The notes beneath the pieces are model-generated. The model searched no databases and was not told where the DNA came from. It was given only the letters and a program-made list of their open reading frames with translations. DNA of 14,454 nt from Acidobacteriota bacterium (GTDB taxonomy: Bacteria > Acidobacteriota > Vicinamibacteria > Vicinamibacterales > UBA823), in contig PAWT01000042.1 of assembly GCA_002714165.1 (NCBI GenBank), positions 42,402-56,855 on the forward strand, in the 5' to 3' direction. Position numbers and translations under genes: made by a program. Positions 1 through 7,465 of the stretch are shown piece after piece. Position 1 is the stretch's first letter. Each line of letters starts with the position of its first letter.

Positions 1-1940
1 ATGCACCGATCCAACTTGACCTCGACCAAACTCGGTTCAGCGGCCCTCAGCCGGAGCGTTGCTTCGAATTGTTCTCCAAGCTCGGGTTTCGCACGCTGCT
101 CGCCAATTACGCACCAAGTGTTAACACGACTAAAACTGACTACCGGCTTGTCTCTACCTCCGCAGAGCTTGACTCACTAGTCACCTCGCTTCGAAACACT
201 GGTCGTTACGCACTGCACCTAGTAACAGACCTCCCGGACGCCATGCGGGCCAAATTGGTTGGCGTGGCGTTCTCTGTTGCACCGCGGTCCGCCTGGTACA
301 TTCCACTGGGACATACAGCACTCGATATCCCGACGGAATTTAGCTCAGCCGATGCTTTGAAGTTTTTGAAACCCGTCCTTGAGGCCCCGGAAGTCGCCAC
401 GGTCGGTCACGATCTGAAGTTTGCTGCAATTGTGCTGGAGCGTCTCGGTATCAACCTAAGTGGCATAACTGACGACTCGATGCTCGCTAGTTATGTGCTC
501 GATGCCACGAAGTCAGCACACCGGCTTGAAGATGCTGCCCTCGATGAAACTGGCTACCAAGCGATGACAGAGGAATCGCTCAGGGGTAAAGGTGCGAAGG
601 CAACTCCATTCAGCGAGCTCACGGCCAGTACCGTGATGCCGTTCGCTGCCGAACGTGCGGACCTCACATTGCAGGTATGCGATCGCTTTCAGGAGACGTT
701 ACAGCGCGAAGATTTATTGGCGGTGTATCGCGAACTTGAACTTCCACTCGTGGACAACCTCGTCAGCATTGAGCAGGCAGGGGTCCGTCTCGACACCGCG
801 GTACTCGTTGAACAGTCTGCTCAACTGGAAGTTGAGTTGGACGGCTATCGTGAACAGATTTTCCGTCTGGCCGACGAAGAATTCAACATCAACTCACCGA
901 AACAGCTCGCTAGAATCTTGTTCGAAAAACTCGAGCTGCCAACATCTAAGCGCACCGGTAAGACCAGGGCGCCTTCAACCGCTGTGGAGGTGCTCGAGGA
1001 ACTCGCACTCACACACGAGTTGCCGCGGTTGGTGTTGGACTGGCGATCGTTGCAAAAACTCAAGAGTACTTACGTCGATACACTTCCACAACTCGTGAAT
1101 CCCGACACGGGGCGTATCCATACCTCGTTTAATCAGGCTGTGGCTGCGACTGGGCGGCTAAGTAGCAGCGACCCGAACTTGCAGAACATCCCCATCCGCA
1201 CCAAGATCGGCCGACGGATCCGCGAAGCCTTTACCGCAGAGCCGGGTTGTCTGTTAATTTCAGCCGACTATTCACAAATCGAACTGCGTGTCCTCGCTCA
1301 CCTCTCGACGGATGACACGCTGATCGCAGCGTTCCAACGTGGTGATGATATCCACACTCAGACCGCGTTGAAACTATTTGGGACCGACAGTAGTCTAGAC
1401 CCACACGAACTCCGCCGAAGGGCAAAAATCGTTAATTATGCTCTGCTTTATGGGAAGACAGCCTTTACGCTCGCCAAAGACATCGGCGTGAACCCGCAAG
1501 CCGCACAGGAATTCATCGATGCCTATTTTGACGGCTTTCCAGCAGTTCGCCAGTTCATTGACAACGTGGTCACGACAGCGAGACAATCCGGATCCGTTAA
1601 GACGATGTTCGGCCGCCGTCGCCTCGTGCCAGAACTCAACAGTCGCAATCATCAAGTCCGATCAGCGGCCGAGCGCGTAACCGTCAACATGCCTATCCAG
1701 GGCTCGGCGGCAGACATTCTCAAGCGCGCCATGATAGCGCTGCATACCGACCTCATGGATCGTGACGATGCCAAGATGATTTTAACCGTCCATGACGAGC
1801 TGGTGCTTGAGGTGAAGGAAGCGTCGGCCGACACCCTCTCGGAGTTGGTGAAGGACCGAATGGAACACGCCGCTGATCTCAGGGTGCCGTTGACAGTGGA
1901 TATCGGCGTTGGCCGCACCTGGAAGGACGCAAAGCCCTAA
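1..1940 (+). CDS. polA: DNA polymerase I, 5' end missing (proofreading-dead, Tyr at nucleotide-selectivity site)
   Basis: Family-A DNA polymerase for Okazaki-fragment maturation and repair synthesis. The frame is open from base 3, and its first residues (APIQLDLDQ...) match the usual linker after the 5'-3' exonuclease domain, so the gene starts left of the window; the TTG at 69 is not the real start. About 645 residues are visible. A degenerate 3'-5' exonuclease-like domain lies at about 145-690, and the polymerase domain follows. Motif A is DYSQIELR (Asp codon 1266-1268). Motif B is RRRAKIVNYALLYGK, with Tyr at 1437-1439 where E. coli has Phe762. Motif C is VHDE (1788-1799). By my alignment, E. 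coli exonuclease residues D355, E357, D424 and D501 become His, Val, Ala and Arg, so proofreading should be absent. The polymerase catalytic residues are intact. pcnB follows after 48 bases. Confidence 0.97.
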   Translation, partial: APIQLDLDQTRFSGPQPERCFELFSKLGFRTLLANYAPSVNTTKTDYRLVSTSAELDSLVTSLRNTGRYALHLVTDLPDAMRAKLVGVAFSVAPRSAWYIPLGHTALDIPTEFSSADALKFLKPVLEAPEVATVGHDLKFAAIVLERLGINLSGITDDSMLASYVLDATKSAHRLEDAALDETGYQAMTEESLRGKGAKATPFSELTASTVMPFAAERADLTLQVCDRFQETLQREDLLAVYRELELPLVDNLVSIEQAGVRLDTAVLVEQSAQLEVELDGYREQIFRLADEEFNINSPKQLARILFEKLELPTSKRTGKTRAPSTAVEVLEELALTHELPRLVLDWRSLQKLKSTYVDTLPQLVNPDTGRIHTSFNQAVAATGRLSSSDPNLQNIPIRTKIGRRIREAFTAEPGCLLISADYSQIELRVLAHLSTDDTLIAAFQRGDDIHTQTALKLFGTDSSLDPHELRRRAKIVNYALLYGKTAFTLAKDIGVNPQAAQEFIDAYFDGFPAVRQFIDNVVTTARQSGSVKTMFGRRRLVPELNSRNHQVRSAAERVTVNMPIQGSAADILKRAMIALHTDLMDRDDAKMILTVHDELVLEVKEASADTLSELVKDRMEHAADLRVPLTVDIGVGRTWKDAKP

Positions 1941-1968
1941 TCCCCTGGGCTCACCCATTTGTCCTCTT

Positions 1969-1977
1969 TGCTATGAT
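1969..1977 (+). promoter_or_regulatory. Extended -10 promoter-like element before pcnB
   Basis: TGCTATGAT matches the extended -10 consensus TGnTATAAT at all but one position. It ends 11 bases before the pcnB ATG, so transcription starting about 7 bases downstream would leave a leader of only about 5 bases. No convincing -35 is seen at 16-18 bases spacing, which an extended -10 can tolerate. No Shine-Dalgarno lies before pcnB, consistent with a nearly leaderless mRNA. Position and sequence are seen; function is inferred. Confidence 0.4.
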
Positions 1978-1988
1978 CTCCCCAACGG

Positions 1989-3239
1989 ATGGCTAATCCC
2001 CTCGTCGTTCCCCGCACGGACCACGCGCTCTCCAAGAGTCACATCGACCCGGATGCGCTCAAGGTTCTATACCGTCTCCAGAAATTCGACCACATTGCCT
2101 ATTTGGTGGGCGGGAGCGTGCGCGATCTACTCATCGGCCGACGACCAAAAGACTTCGACCTCGGCACTTCGGCCCATCCGAATCAGGTTAAGCGACTGTT
2201 TCGTAACTGCTGGATTATTGGTCGTCGTTTTCGGCTTGCACATGTGAAATTTGGCCTCAAGACAATCGAGGTCGCCACTTTCCGTCGACTTGTAACACCC
2301 GGCTCAGAACGAGATCCCGATCCTGCCCAGGACGATCGTGCAGGTCAGAAGCATGAGACGCCGCACCAGCCAGGAAGCCGAGTCATTCGGCGCGACAACA
2401 CCTTCGGTACTCCCGAGGAGGATGCGTTTCGACGCGATTTCACCGTGAATGCGCTGTTCTACGACATTGCAACCTCTTCAATTATCGATTACGTCGACGG
2501 TCTCAAAGACCTTAAAGCTGGACTGATCCGCTGCATCGGTAAGCCTGAGGAACGCTTCCTTGAGGACCCCGTGCGAATGCTACGTGCAATCGCTTTGTCC
2601 GCAAGGCTTGATTTCAAGATTGAGCAGCCGATTACTGACGCAATCGCCAAGCACCGTGGGGAAATTCGGCAGGCTGCGCCGCCGCGCATGTTAGAAGAAC
2701 TCTATAAGATTCTTCGTAGTGGCTCAGCCGAACGCACGTTTCGAGCTCTCAGTGAAGCGCGTGTGCTCGCTCAGATCAGTCCTGAGCTACATCGGCACCA
2801 TTCCGACCGACTATGGCAGTCCCTTCACGCGCTTGACAACTATCGGGCTCGTTTCGATTCGGCACCGGCAACGTTAACGAATCCGATTCTGCTGGGGTCA
2901 CTCGTTGTTCCAACCGGGCTTTTGCCCGGGCGGCAGGACGCCCCACTCACTCTCGGTGCGCTCCCGGTCGCCAAAGGACAAGTCGAGAGCCTCCGCCAAA
3001 TCATCAGCCTCCAACAGCGGTTGGGCGATTCCAAGCTCCCAGAACGCACCACTCGGCGATTGACCCATCGCAGCGTGTTCGATGAAGCGCTGACGTGGCT
3101 GGAAATCCACGGTGACGCGCCTGAAACGCTCAAGCGCTGGCAGAGCTTTGTAGCCAACTTAGGCGAACGTCCGGTCACCACCAAAGTTCGGCGGCGCAGG
3201 CGGCGACGGCGGCGCAAACCCCGGTCAGCCGAAGAGTAA
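1989..3239 (+). CDS. pcnB: Poly(A) polymerase / tRNA nucleotidyltransferase family protein, PcnB type
   Basis: Class II nucleotidyltransferase of 416 residues, predicted to add 3' adenosines to RNA and so promote decay. The head domain has GGSVRD (41-46) and the metal-binding DFD (55-57). Residues 70-86 (LFRNC..IGRRFRLAHV) resemble the signature that separates bacterial poly(A) polymerases from CCA-adding enzymes. RRDFTVNALFYD (148-159) and DPVRMLRAIALSARL (193-207) are the later conserved motifs. About 40 hydrophilic residues (101-140) sit between the head motifs. The C-terminus has nine consecutive arginines (codons 3189-3215), a basic tail like that of E. coli PcnB and plausibly RNA-binding. 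The ATG start agrees with the family N-terminus (HALSKSHIDPDALKVLYRL); no Shine-Dalgarno is visible. The gene ends 8 bases from the convergent rhomboid stop. A CCA-adding role cannot be excluded from sequence alone. Confidence 0.92.
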   Translation: MANPLVVPRTDHALSKSHIDPDALKVLYRLQKFDHIAYLVGGSVRDLLIGRRPKDFDLGTSAHPNQVKRLFRNCWIIGRRFRLAHVKFGLKTIEVATFRRLVTPGSERDPDPAQDDRAGQKHETPHQPGSRVIRRDNTFGTPEEDAFRRDFTVNALFYDIATSSIIDYVDGLKDLKAGLIRCIGKPEERFLEDPVRMLRAIALSARLDFKIEQPITDAIAKHRGEIRQAAPPRMLEELYKILRSGSAERTFRALSEARVLAQISPELHRHHSDRLWQSLHALDNYRARFDSAPATLTNPILLGSLVVPTGLLPGRQDAPLTLGALPVAKGQVESLRQIISLQQRLGDSKLPERTTRRLTHRSVFDEALTWLEIHGDAPETLKRWQSFVANLGERPVTTKVRRRRRRRRRKPRSAEE

Positions 3240-3247
3240 GTTGGTCT

Positions 3248-4078
3248 CTAGCCAGCCAGCAGGATGCCGGTGACTTTCGTGAAGGATAGAATGATTCCGA
3301 TTACAGTGACGGCGATAAAGGCGAGTGCAAGCAGTACCATCGCCGTACTCTCTCGTTGTTCATCAATGAACCCCATCAGGTAAGCACAGCCCCACCCACC
3401 AGCGAATCCGCCGGCGTGAGCCCAGTTGTTGATGCCTGGCATGAGAAAGCCGAACACGAACATCATGATCGCCCACTGCCAAAGTTGCTGCGACATCATC
3501 GAACTGCCGCGCCTCCGACCGTAGACAATCAGTGCCCCAAGAAGCCCGAAGATGCTGCCGGATGCACCGATCGTTGGCACGCCGGTCATCATATTCGAGA
3601 CAAGATACCCGAACGCCCCGGCCACGTTAAAAAGCACGAACGCACGGGCCGGGCCGAAAACCTCGACCACCCCGGGTCCAAGATTCCGAATCAAATACAT
3701 GTTGAACCCGATGTGCAGCAGGCCACCGTGCAGGTAGATTGCGGTGAACAGCGTCCACCACCAGCCGAGCTGCCAAGCAACACCACCTGTCATGCCAAGC
3801 TGATAGAGTGCTCGCTGGCCCGGTGAGAGGAACGATAGTATGCCTCGTAACTGGGTGATTGCCTCGGGTTGTAGGAGCAACGCAATCGCGTACAGAGTGA
3901 CGCACGTTGCGACGATCAGTGAGAAGAGATCAAGGTTGTGTCCGACGAGACGTTGGAGGACCGGCGCCCACCCATAGAGACCAGGCCGCCACGCCCCGCA
4001 AAACGGACAAGTCGGCTCGTTGATGCCAACCAGCTTCCCGCAGTGAGAACAGACGAGCGACCCTTGCGTCTGGCGCAT
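3248..4078 (-). CDS. Rhomboid-family intramembrane serine protease with N-terminal zinc ribbon
   Basis: Predicted inner-membrane protease of 276 residues that cleaves substrates within or next to the membrane. A cytoplasmic zinc ribbon comes first, with two CxxC knuckles (C10/C13 and C24/C27). Several hydrophobic segments follow, from about 50 to the C-terminus. The HGGLLHIGFN motif (117-126) is the rhomboid HxxxxHxxxN signature. The nucleophile is Ser173 in GASGS (codon 3560-3562) and the partner base is His221 in NWAHAGG (codon 3416-3418), so the catalytic dyad is complete. A TGA lies in frame four codons upstream of the ATG, which supports this start; there is no clear Shine-Dalgarno. The gene is 63 bases downstream of the TonB-dependent receptor on the same strand, so co-transcription is possible. 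The substrate is unknown. Confidence 0.93.
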   Translation of the reverse strand: MRQTQGSLVCSHCGKLVGINEPTCPFCGAWRPGLYGWAPVLQRLVGHNLDLFSLIVATCVTLYAIALLLQPEAITQLRGILSFLSPGQRALYQLGMTGGVAWQLGWWWTLFTAIYLHGGLLHIGFNMYLIRNLGPGVVEVFGPARAFVLFNVAGAFGYLVSNMMTGVPTIGASGSIFGLLGALIVYGRRRGSSMMSQQLWQWAIMMFVFGFLMPGINNWAHAGGFAGGWGCAYLMGFIDEQRESTAMVLLALAFIAVTVIGIILSFTKVTGILLAG

Positions 4079-4141
4079 GGGAACAATTCAGAAAACAACG
4101 CGGTCATCGCCCCTGGGGGATCGAGAATCCCACCACGTCGG

Positions 4142-6451
4142 TTACGGGAGTCCCCCCCCGATTCTCAAGCCCACGTATAATTCACGACCCGGAGCTGGTT
4201 CATAGTAGCGACGCCCAAAGGCATTTGGGATGGTCGAGGCGTTGTATCGTTTATCGAACAGGTTATCAATACCGAAGAACGGCTGGATCGCAACATTGTT
4301 CCACTCGCCATCCCAACCAAACCGGAGGTCCACCACCTCATACGACCAGTTCGACGCTGTGTTGGCATTGTTGACTGGAAATGCATCGACCCAGCGAAAT
4401 TGTGCGACCGAACGGAGGCCAAACGGAGTTTCGTAACTGCCACCCAAGAACAACTGATGCGGTGGGGCGCCGGGTTCGATGTTGCCTGAAAAATTCTTAT
4501 CGTCCGTTTGAAAGCGGACAAAGCTAAAATCTTGACGAGTATACGAGGCATACGTGTTCATGTGAGGGACAGGTGCCCAGTCAACACGTGCCTCAAGCCC
4601 GTTGCGCGATGATTCCCCAGCATTCTTAAAGTAGGTCTGCTCGTCGAGCCGTTGCAATTCAACAAACGCATTATCCAAAGTGGAAAAGTAAGCGGCGACT
4701 TCGTACCGCACACGCCCTTCTCCACCCGTGCCACGCGCACCAACCTCAAAACTCCGAAGGTCTTCGGGATTGAGGTTCTCGTTGAACCCTCCCTCCCCGG
4801 TTGGTTTGTTCGACAATTCGACGGTCGTTGGCGTCTGATAGGCTGTTGAGAAGTTGGTGTAGAGGCTCAGTTCGTCAGAGGCCGCGAAGGTCACCCCCGC
4901 CATCGGGCTCACAGCTTCCAGAGTCCGCCCTCCTGACTGGTTGCCATCGGTTAGAAACCTATCGGTAGCAGTGAAATCGTAGTAGTCATACCGGACGCCC
5001 GCGGTGGCGAGCCAGCGCGGATGAAGCGTTAGGGTCACCTGCGCGAACGGCGCGAGGGAGCGCACCTCTTCCAACTGCTTGACTCGAAGGCTGCCTCGCT
5101 CGGCGGATGTGCCGCCGGTCGGTACCCCTGCATTGCCGAATTCGGCTCGATTGTCACGCTGATACGACATGTCGAAACCGGTGGTCCAGTGGATCGGTAC
5201 CGAACCAGCCTGACGACCGCCCGTTATTACCGAGCGAAACCCCGCAGCGTTACGACTGAGGTCAATGATCCTAAATGGAATCGGATTGTAGAGGTCGCGC
5301 CAAGCGGCCCAGCCGGTAGCACGTAACACCTGGCCCCCACTGAACGCGTGCTCGAGCGTGACGCCACCCTGACCCTGCGTCGCGGCTTCACCCCACCCCT
5401 GAGTAATGGCTAATCCCCGAACACTCTTCGGCTTATTTCGAGCGTCCGACTCATTAAGCGTGCTGGCACTCTCTCCAAACGGCATGTCGAAAAGGTTGAA
5501 CATGCCACGCAGCTCGGTGTTCGACGATACGGCTCTCCGCACAACCAAGTTAGCCCGCCGAACCTCAGCCTTGCTGTGCTGGCGGAAACCATCGGTCTCA
5601 AACCGGTTAGCATTGATCAAGTAACTTGTCCGCCCGGACGTCCCGTGAACCTTAACCTGCTGTCTTTGGTATCCGTCGCTACCAAACTGGATGTCGGGTT
5701 GAATCTCGAAACGCTTGGATGAAGGAAATGCCGTCCACAGACTGAGCACCCCGCCAGCTGCATTGCCGTAGAGCACAGAATTGGGTCCCCGGATGATCTC
5801 CAAACGACCGGCGGAACCAAGATCGAGGTTTGTCGGTTGCGTGGTACCGTCAGCGGTGGTGAGTGGGATACCGTCCTGAAACACCTGGATGCCTCGCATC
5901 CCAAATCCGACCATCGGTGCCCGAATCGTGGCCTGCACCCCCCCTGCGAGACTAAAGTTTCGCCGGTTTTCAGCAAACAGGCCGGGAATCCCGCGAAGCG
6001 TCTCGGCCAGAGCCTCTTGGCGTTGAGCGAACTGGATTTCGTCGCCCTCGATGACGGTAACTGCGGCCGGAACGGCACCTCGGTCCTGGAGGGTACGGGT
6101 TACCGTCACAGATTCGGCGAGTGGTAAAATTTCTAGCGTGATGTCCAACGTCGGTGTGCCGCCGGCGACGACCGTGACAATCACTGTTTCGGTCCTAAAG
6201 CCCGGCATCAGTGCAGCAACCTCGTAGGGGCCAGCCCCCACAGCAAGGAATTCAAAGCGGCCTTGCTGGTCACTTACAGCACTGGTGGACACATCCGTTA
6301 CCGAATTCGTTACCGTCACGGTTGCACCGGGGATAACCGCTCCGGTTTCGTCAAGAATCGCTCCTCGAATGGTGCCCTGACCGGCCTGGTCTTCAGTAAT
6401 CGGTACGGTTATTCCAACGAGGAGCGACAGCAATATGGACACAGCGAACAT
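4142..6451 (-). CDS. TonB-dependent outer-membrane receptor with carboxypeptidase-regulatory-like domain
   Basis: Outer-membrane active transporter of 769 residues, energised by TonB/ExbBD, probably for a ferric chelate. The N-terminal hydrophobic stretch (about 1-18) is a signal peptide. Residues about 27-108 form a CarboxypepD-regulatory-like beta sandwich (GTIRGAILDETGAVIPGATV). A possible TonB box (ESVTVT) is at 113-118. The plug spans about 125-235, with the conserved EIIRGPNSVLYGNAAGGVL (218-236). The rest is the 22-strand barrel. The plug resembles FecA-like siderophore or iron-citrate receptors (COG4772), but the ligand cannot be read from sequence. GAGG on the minus strand, 7 bases before the ATG, is a good ribosome binding site. 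The end is odd: the last barrel strand (ELYVGLRI) is followed by GGGLP rather than a terminal aromatic residue, and that tail is encoded by a G8 run. Confidence 0.93.
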   Translation of the reverse strand: MFAVSILLSLLVGITVPITEDQAGQGTIRGAILDETGAVIPGATVTVTNSVTDVSTSAVSDQQGRFEFLAVGAGPYEVAALMPGFRTETVIVTVVAGGTPTLDITLEILPLAESVTVTRTLQDRGAVPAAVTVIEGDEIQFAQRQEALAETLRGIPGLFAENRRNFSLAGGVQATIRAPMVGFGMRGIQVFQDGIPLTTADGTTQPTNLDLGSAGRLEIIRGPNSVLYGNAAGGVLSLWTAFPSSKRFEIQPDIQFGSDGYQRQQVKVHGTSGRTSYLINANRFETDGFRQHSKAEVRRANLVVRRAVSSNTELRGMFNLFDMPFGESASTLNESDARNKPKSVRGLAITQGWGEAATQGQGGVTLEHAFSGGQVLRATGWAAWRDLYNPIPFRIIDLSRNAAGFRSVITGGRQAGSVPIHWTTGFDMSYQRDNRAEFGNAGVPTGGTSAERGSLRVKQLEEVRSLAPFAQVTLTLHPRWLATAGVRYDYYDFTATDRFLTDGNQSGGRTLEAVSPMAGVTFAASDELSLYTNFSTAYQTPTTVELSNKPTGEGGFNENLNPEDLRSFEVGARGTGGEGRVRYEVAAYFSTLDNAFVELQRLDEQTYFKNAGESSRNGLEARVDWAPVPHMNTYASYTRQDFSFVRFQTDDKNFSGNIEPGAPPHQLFLGGSYETPFGLRSVAQFRWVDAFPVNNANTASNWSYEVVDLRFGWDGEWNNVAIQPFFGIDNLFDKRYNASTIPNAFGRRYYEPAPGRELYVGLRIGGGLP
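4152..4159 (-). repeat. G8 homopolymer tract at the 3' end of the receptor gene
   Basis: Eight consecutive C on the plus strand are eight G on the coding strand, encoding GGG GGG GGA just before the stop codon. Runs of this length are slippage-prone in replication and in sequencing. One base fewer or more would replace the short GGGLP tail with a different, longer tail. The run is seen directly; any switching role is inferred. Confidence 0.6.
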
Positions 6452-6565
6452 ACGGTTACCTCATACGCGTCCTAGACCCTGTGTGGCGCACGCACACCGC
6501 CGGTGCCCACCCCCCTTGAGTCCACGACGCATTCTGGAGCTTCCTCTCACGCGTAGCTAGGCGTC

Positions 6566-6585
6566 GCCACAGTTTAAACAGCGGC
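6566..6585. promoter_or_regulatory. 20-bp imperfect palindrome between desaturase and receptor genes
   Basis: The sequence from GCCAC to GCGGC around the core GTTTAAAC is self-complementary at 16 of 20 positions. It lies in the 166-base gap that follows the desaturase stop and precedes the receptor start on the minus strand. It could be an operator for the receptor gene or a weak terminator arm; it lacks a downstream T-run, so a dimeric regulator site is the likelier reading. The rest of this gap holds short GC-rich inverted repeats near 6481-6497 and no clear promoter. Confidence 0.3.
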
Positions 6586-6617
6586 CAGTCCGTCCAAGAT
6601 ACGTTCCGACTTGAATT

Positions 6618-7364
6618 TCAGGATTCCTGAGGCTGTGCCAGCGCCTCTTTAATGGTCGTGTATGGCTGCGCCAACCGGAGTTTAGTCAGCACCCAGATCA
6701 CCGGCCAAGCCGGGTCAAATTCGCTAGCACGATAACTGAACTTCGGACTTCTCTGGAACGCGTGATGATTATTATGGAGGCCTTCACCACCGGTCAGAAA
6801 CGCAATCGACTGCAGGTTGGTCGCGGTGTTGTCAAAGTTCTTGCGACCAAAAAAGTGGCAGAGCCCATTGACCGACGGCGACAGGATAAAAACGTAACTG
6901 ACTCCGTGCAGTGCGCCGGCTAAAAGACCCCAGCTGCCCAAGCCTAAGCACAATAAAGTGAGCCCCACCAGGACCCCGGTTGTGCCATGGTTGAACAGAT
7001 AGCGGTCCCAAGCATCATCCTTGAGGTCCTTGGCGTATTTCTCTATAACTTCAGGATTCCGAGCTTCGCGGACGTAGTGAAACACGTTGCCAAGCTGTAC
7101 CGACCAGAAACCAGCAAGATGCGGGCTGTGTGGATCGCCCTCCTCATCAGGAAACGCGTGGTGTTTACGATGAACAGCGACCCACTGCTTGACGACAATG
7201 CCAGTCGTCAGCCATAGCGCCATTCGAAAAACAAGCGCTACAGTCGGCTGTAGCTTGATCGCACGATGTGTAACACTGCGATGTAGGTAAATCGTTGTGC
7301 TGAACACAGCGATCTGCACAACGATAGCAGCAGCGATCAACGTCAACACTAAAGAAGAAATCAC
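6618..7364 (-). CDS. Membrane fatty acid (acyl-CoA type) desaturase
   Basis: Integral-membrane di-iron desaturase that introduces a double bond into acyl chains, adjusting membrane fluidity. I place the start at the GTG (7362-7364), giving 248 residues, because GGAGG (7371-7375 on the plus strand) sits exactly 6 bases before it; the frame remains open to a TTG at 7392-7394 without a good ribosome site. All three histidine boxes are present: HRSVTH (28-33), HRKHH (65-69) and HNNHH (197-201). An extra NGLCHFFG (166-173) is also conserved in the Delta-9 family (COG1398). Hydrophobic segments lie at the N-terminus, around 40-60 and around 130-165. The length is short for the family, with no fused electron-donor domain, so a separate ferredoxin or cytochrome would be needed. 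It is 136 bases downstream of serC and probably has its own promoter. Confidence 0.92.
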   Translation of the reverse strand: MISSLVLTLIAAAIVVQIAVFSTTIYLHRSVTHRAIKLQPTVALVFRMALWLTTGIVVKQWVAVHRKHHAFPDEEGDPHSPHLAGFWSVQLGNVFHYVREARNPEVIEKYAKDLKDDAWDRYLFNHGTTGVLVGLTLLCLGLGSWGLLAGALHGVSYVFILSPSVNGLCHFFGRKNFDNTATNLQSIAFLTGGEGLHNNHHAFQRSPKFSYRASEFDPAWPVIWVLTKLRLAQPYTTIKEALAQPQES

Positions 7365-7370
7365 TAGAAA

Positions 7371-7375
7371 CCTCC
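7371..7375 (-). promoter_or_regulatory. Shine-Dalgarno that fixes the desaturase start
   Basis: CCTCC on the plus strand is a perfect GGAGG on the coding strand, separated by six bases (TTTCTA) from the GTG at 7364. It would lie inside the coding region if the TTG at 7394 were used, so it argues for the shorter protein. Confidence 0.75.
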
Positions 7376-7465
7376 GAGGCCACCAAGCCGACAACCTAAG
7401 TATCGGCTACAGAAACCTCAACAGTAACGAAGACCGTCCACACTACCATAATCACCTTCAGCGCG

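Noticed and set aside
69..71. TTG as a polA start codon
   Set aside because: The frame is open upstream to the window edge and encodes the normal linker that follows the 5'-3' exonuclease domain, so the gene simply begins outside the window.
3189..3215. Arg-codon repeat at the pcnB 3' end as an artefact or tandem DNA repeat
   Set aside because: The nine codons vary (CGG, CGC, AGG, CGA), the frame is maintained, and a basic tail is normal for PcnB; it is a real protein feature.
3356..3826. 156-codon plus-strand open frame antisense to the rhomboid gene
   Set aside because: The amino-acid composition is low in hydrophobics and unlike any family I know, and it overlaps a well-supported gene in antisense; it is a shadow of that gene.
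4117..4131. Small hairpin GGGAT/ATCCC between receptor and rhomboid as a terminator
   Set aside because: Only five base pairs and no T-run on the minus strand; too weak to claim as a terminator.
6481..6497. GTGTG/CACAC hairpin in the receptor leader as a riboswitch
   Set aside because: Only a five-pair stem, and no conserved box or multi-helix layout of a known riboswitch such as cobalamin or FMN is recognisable.
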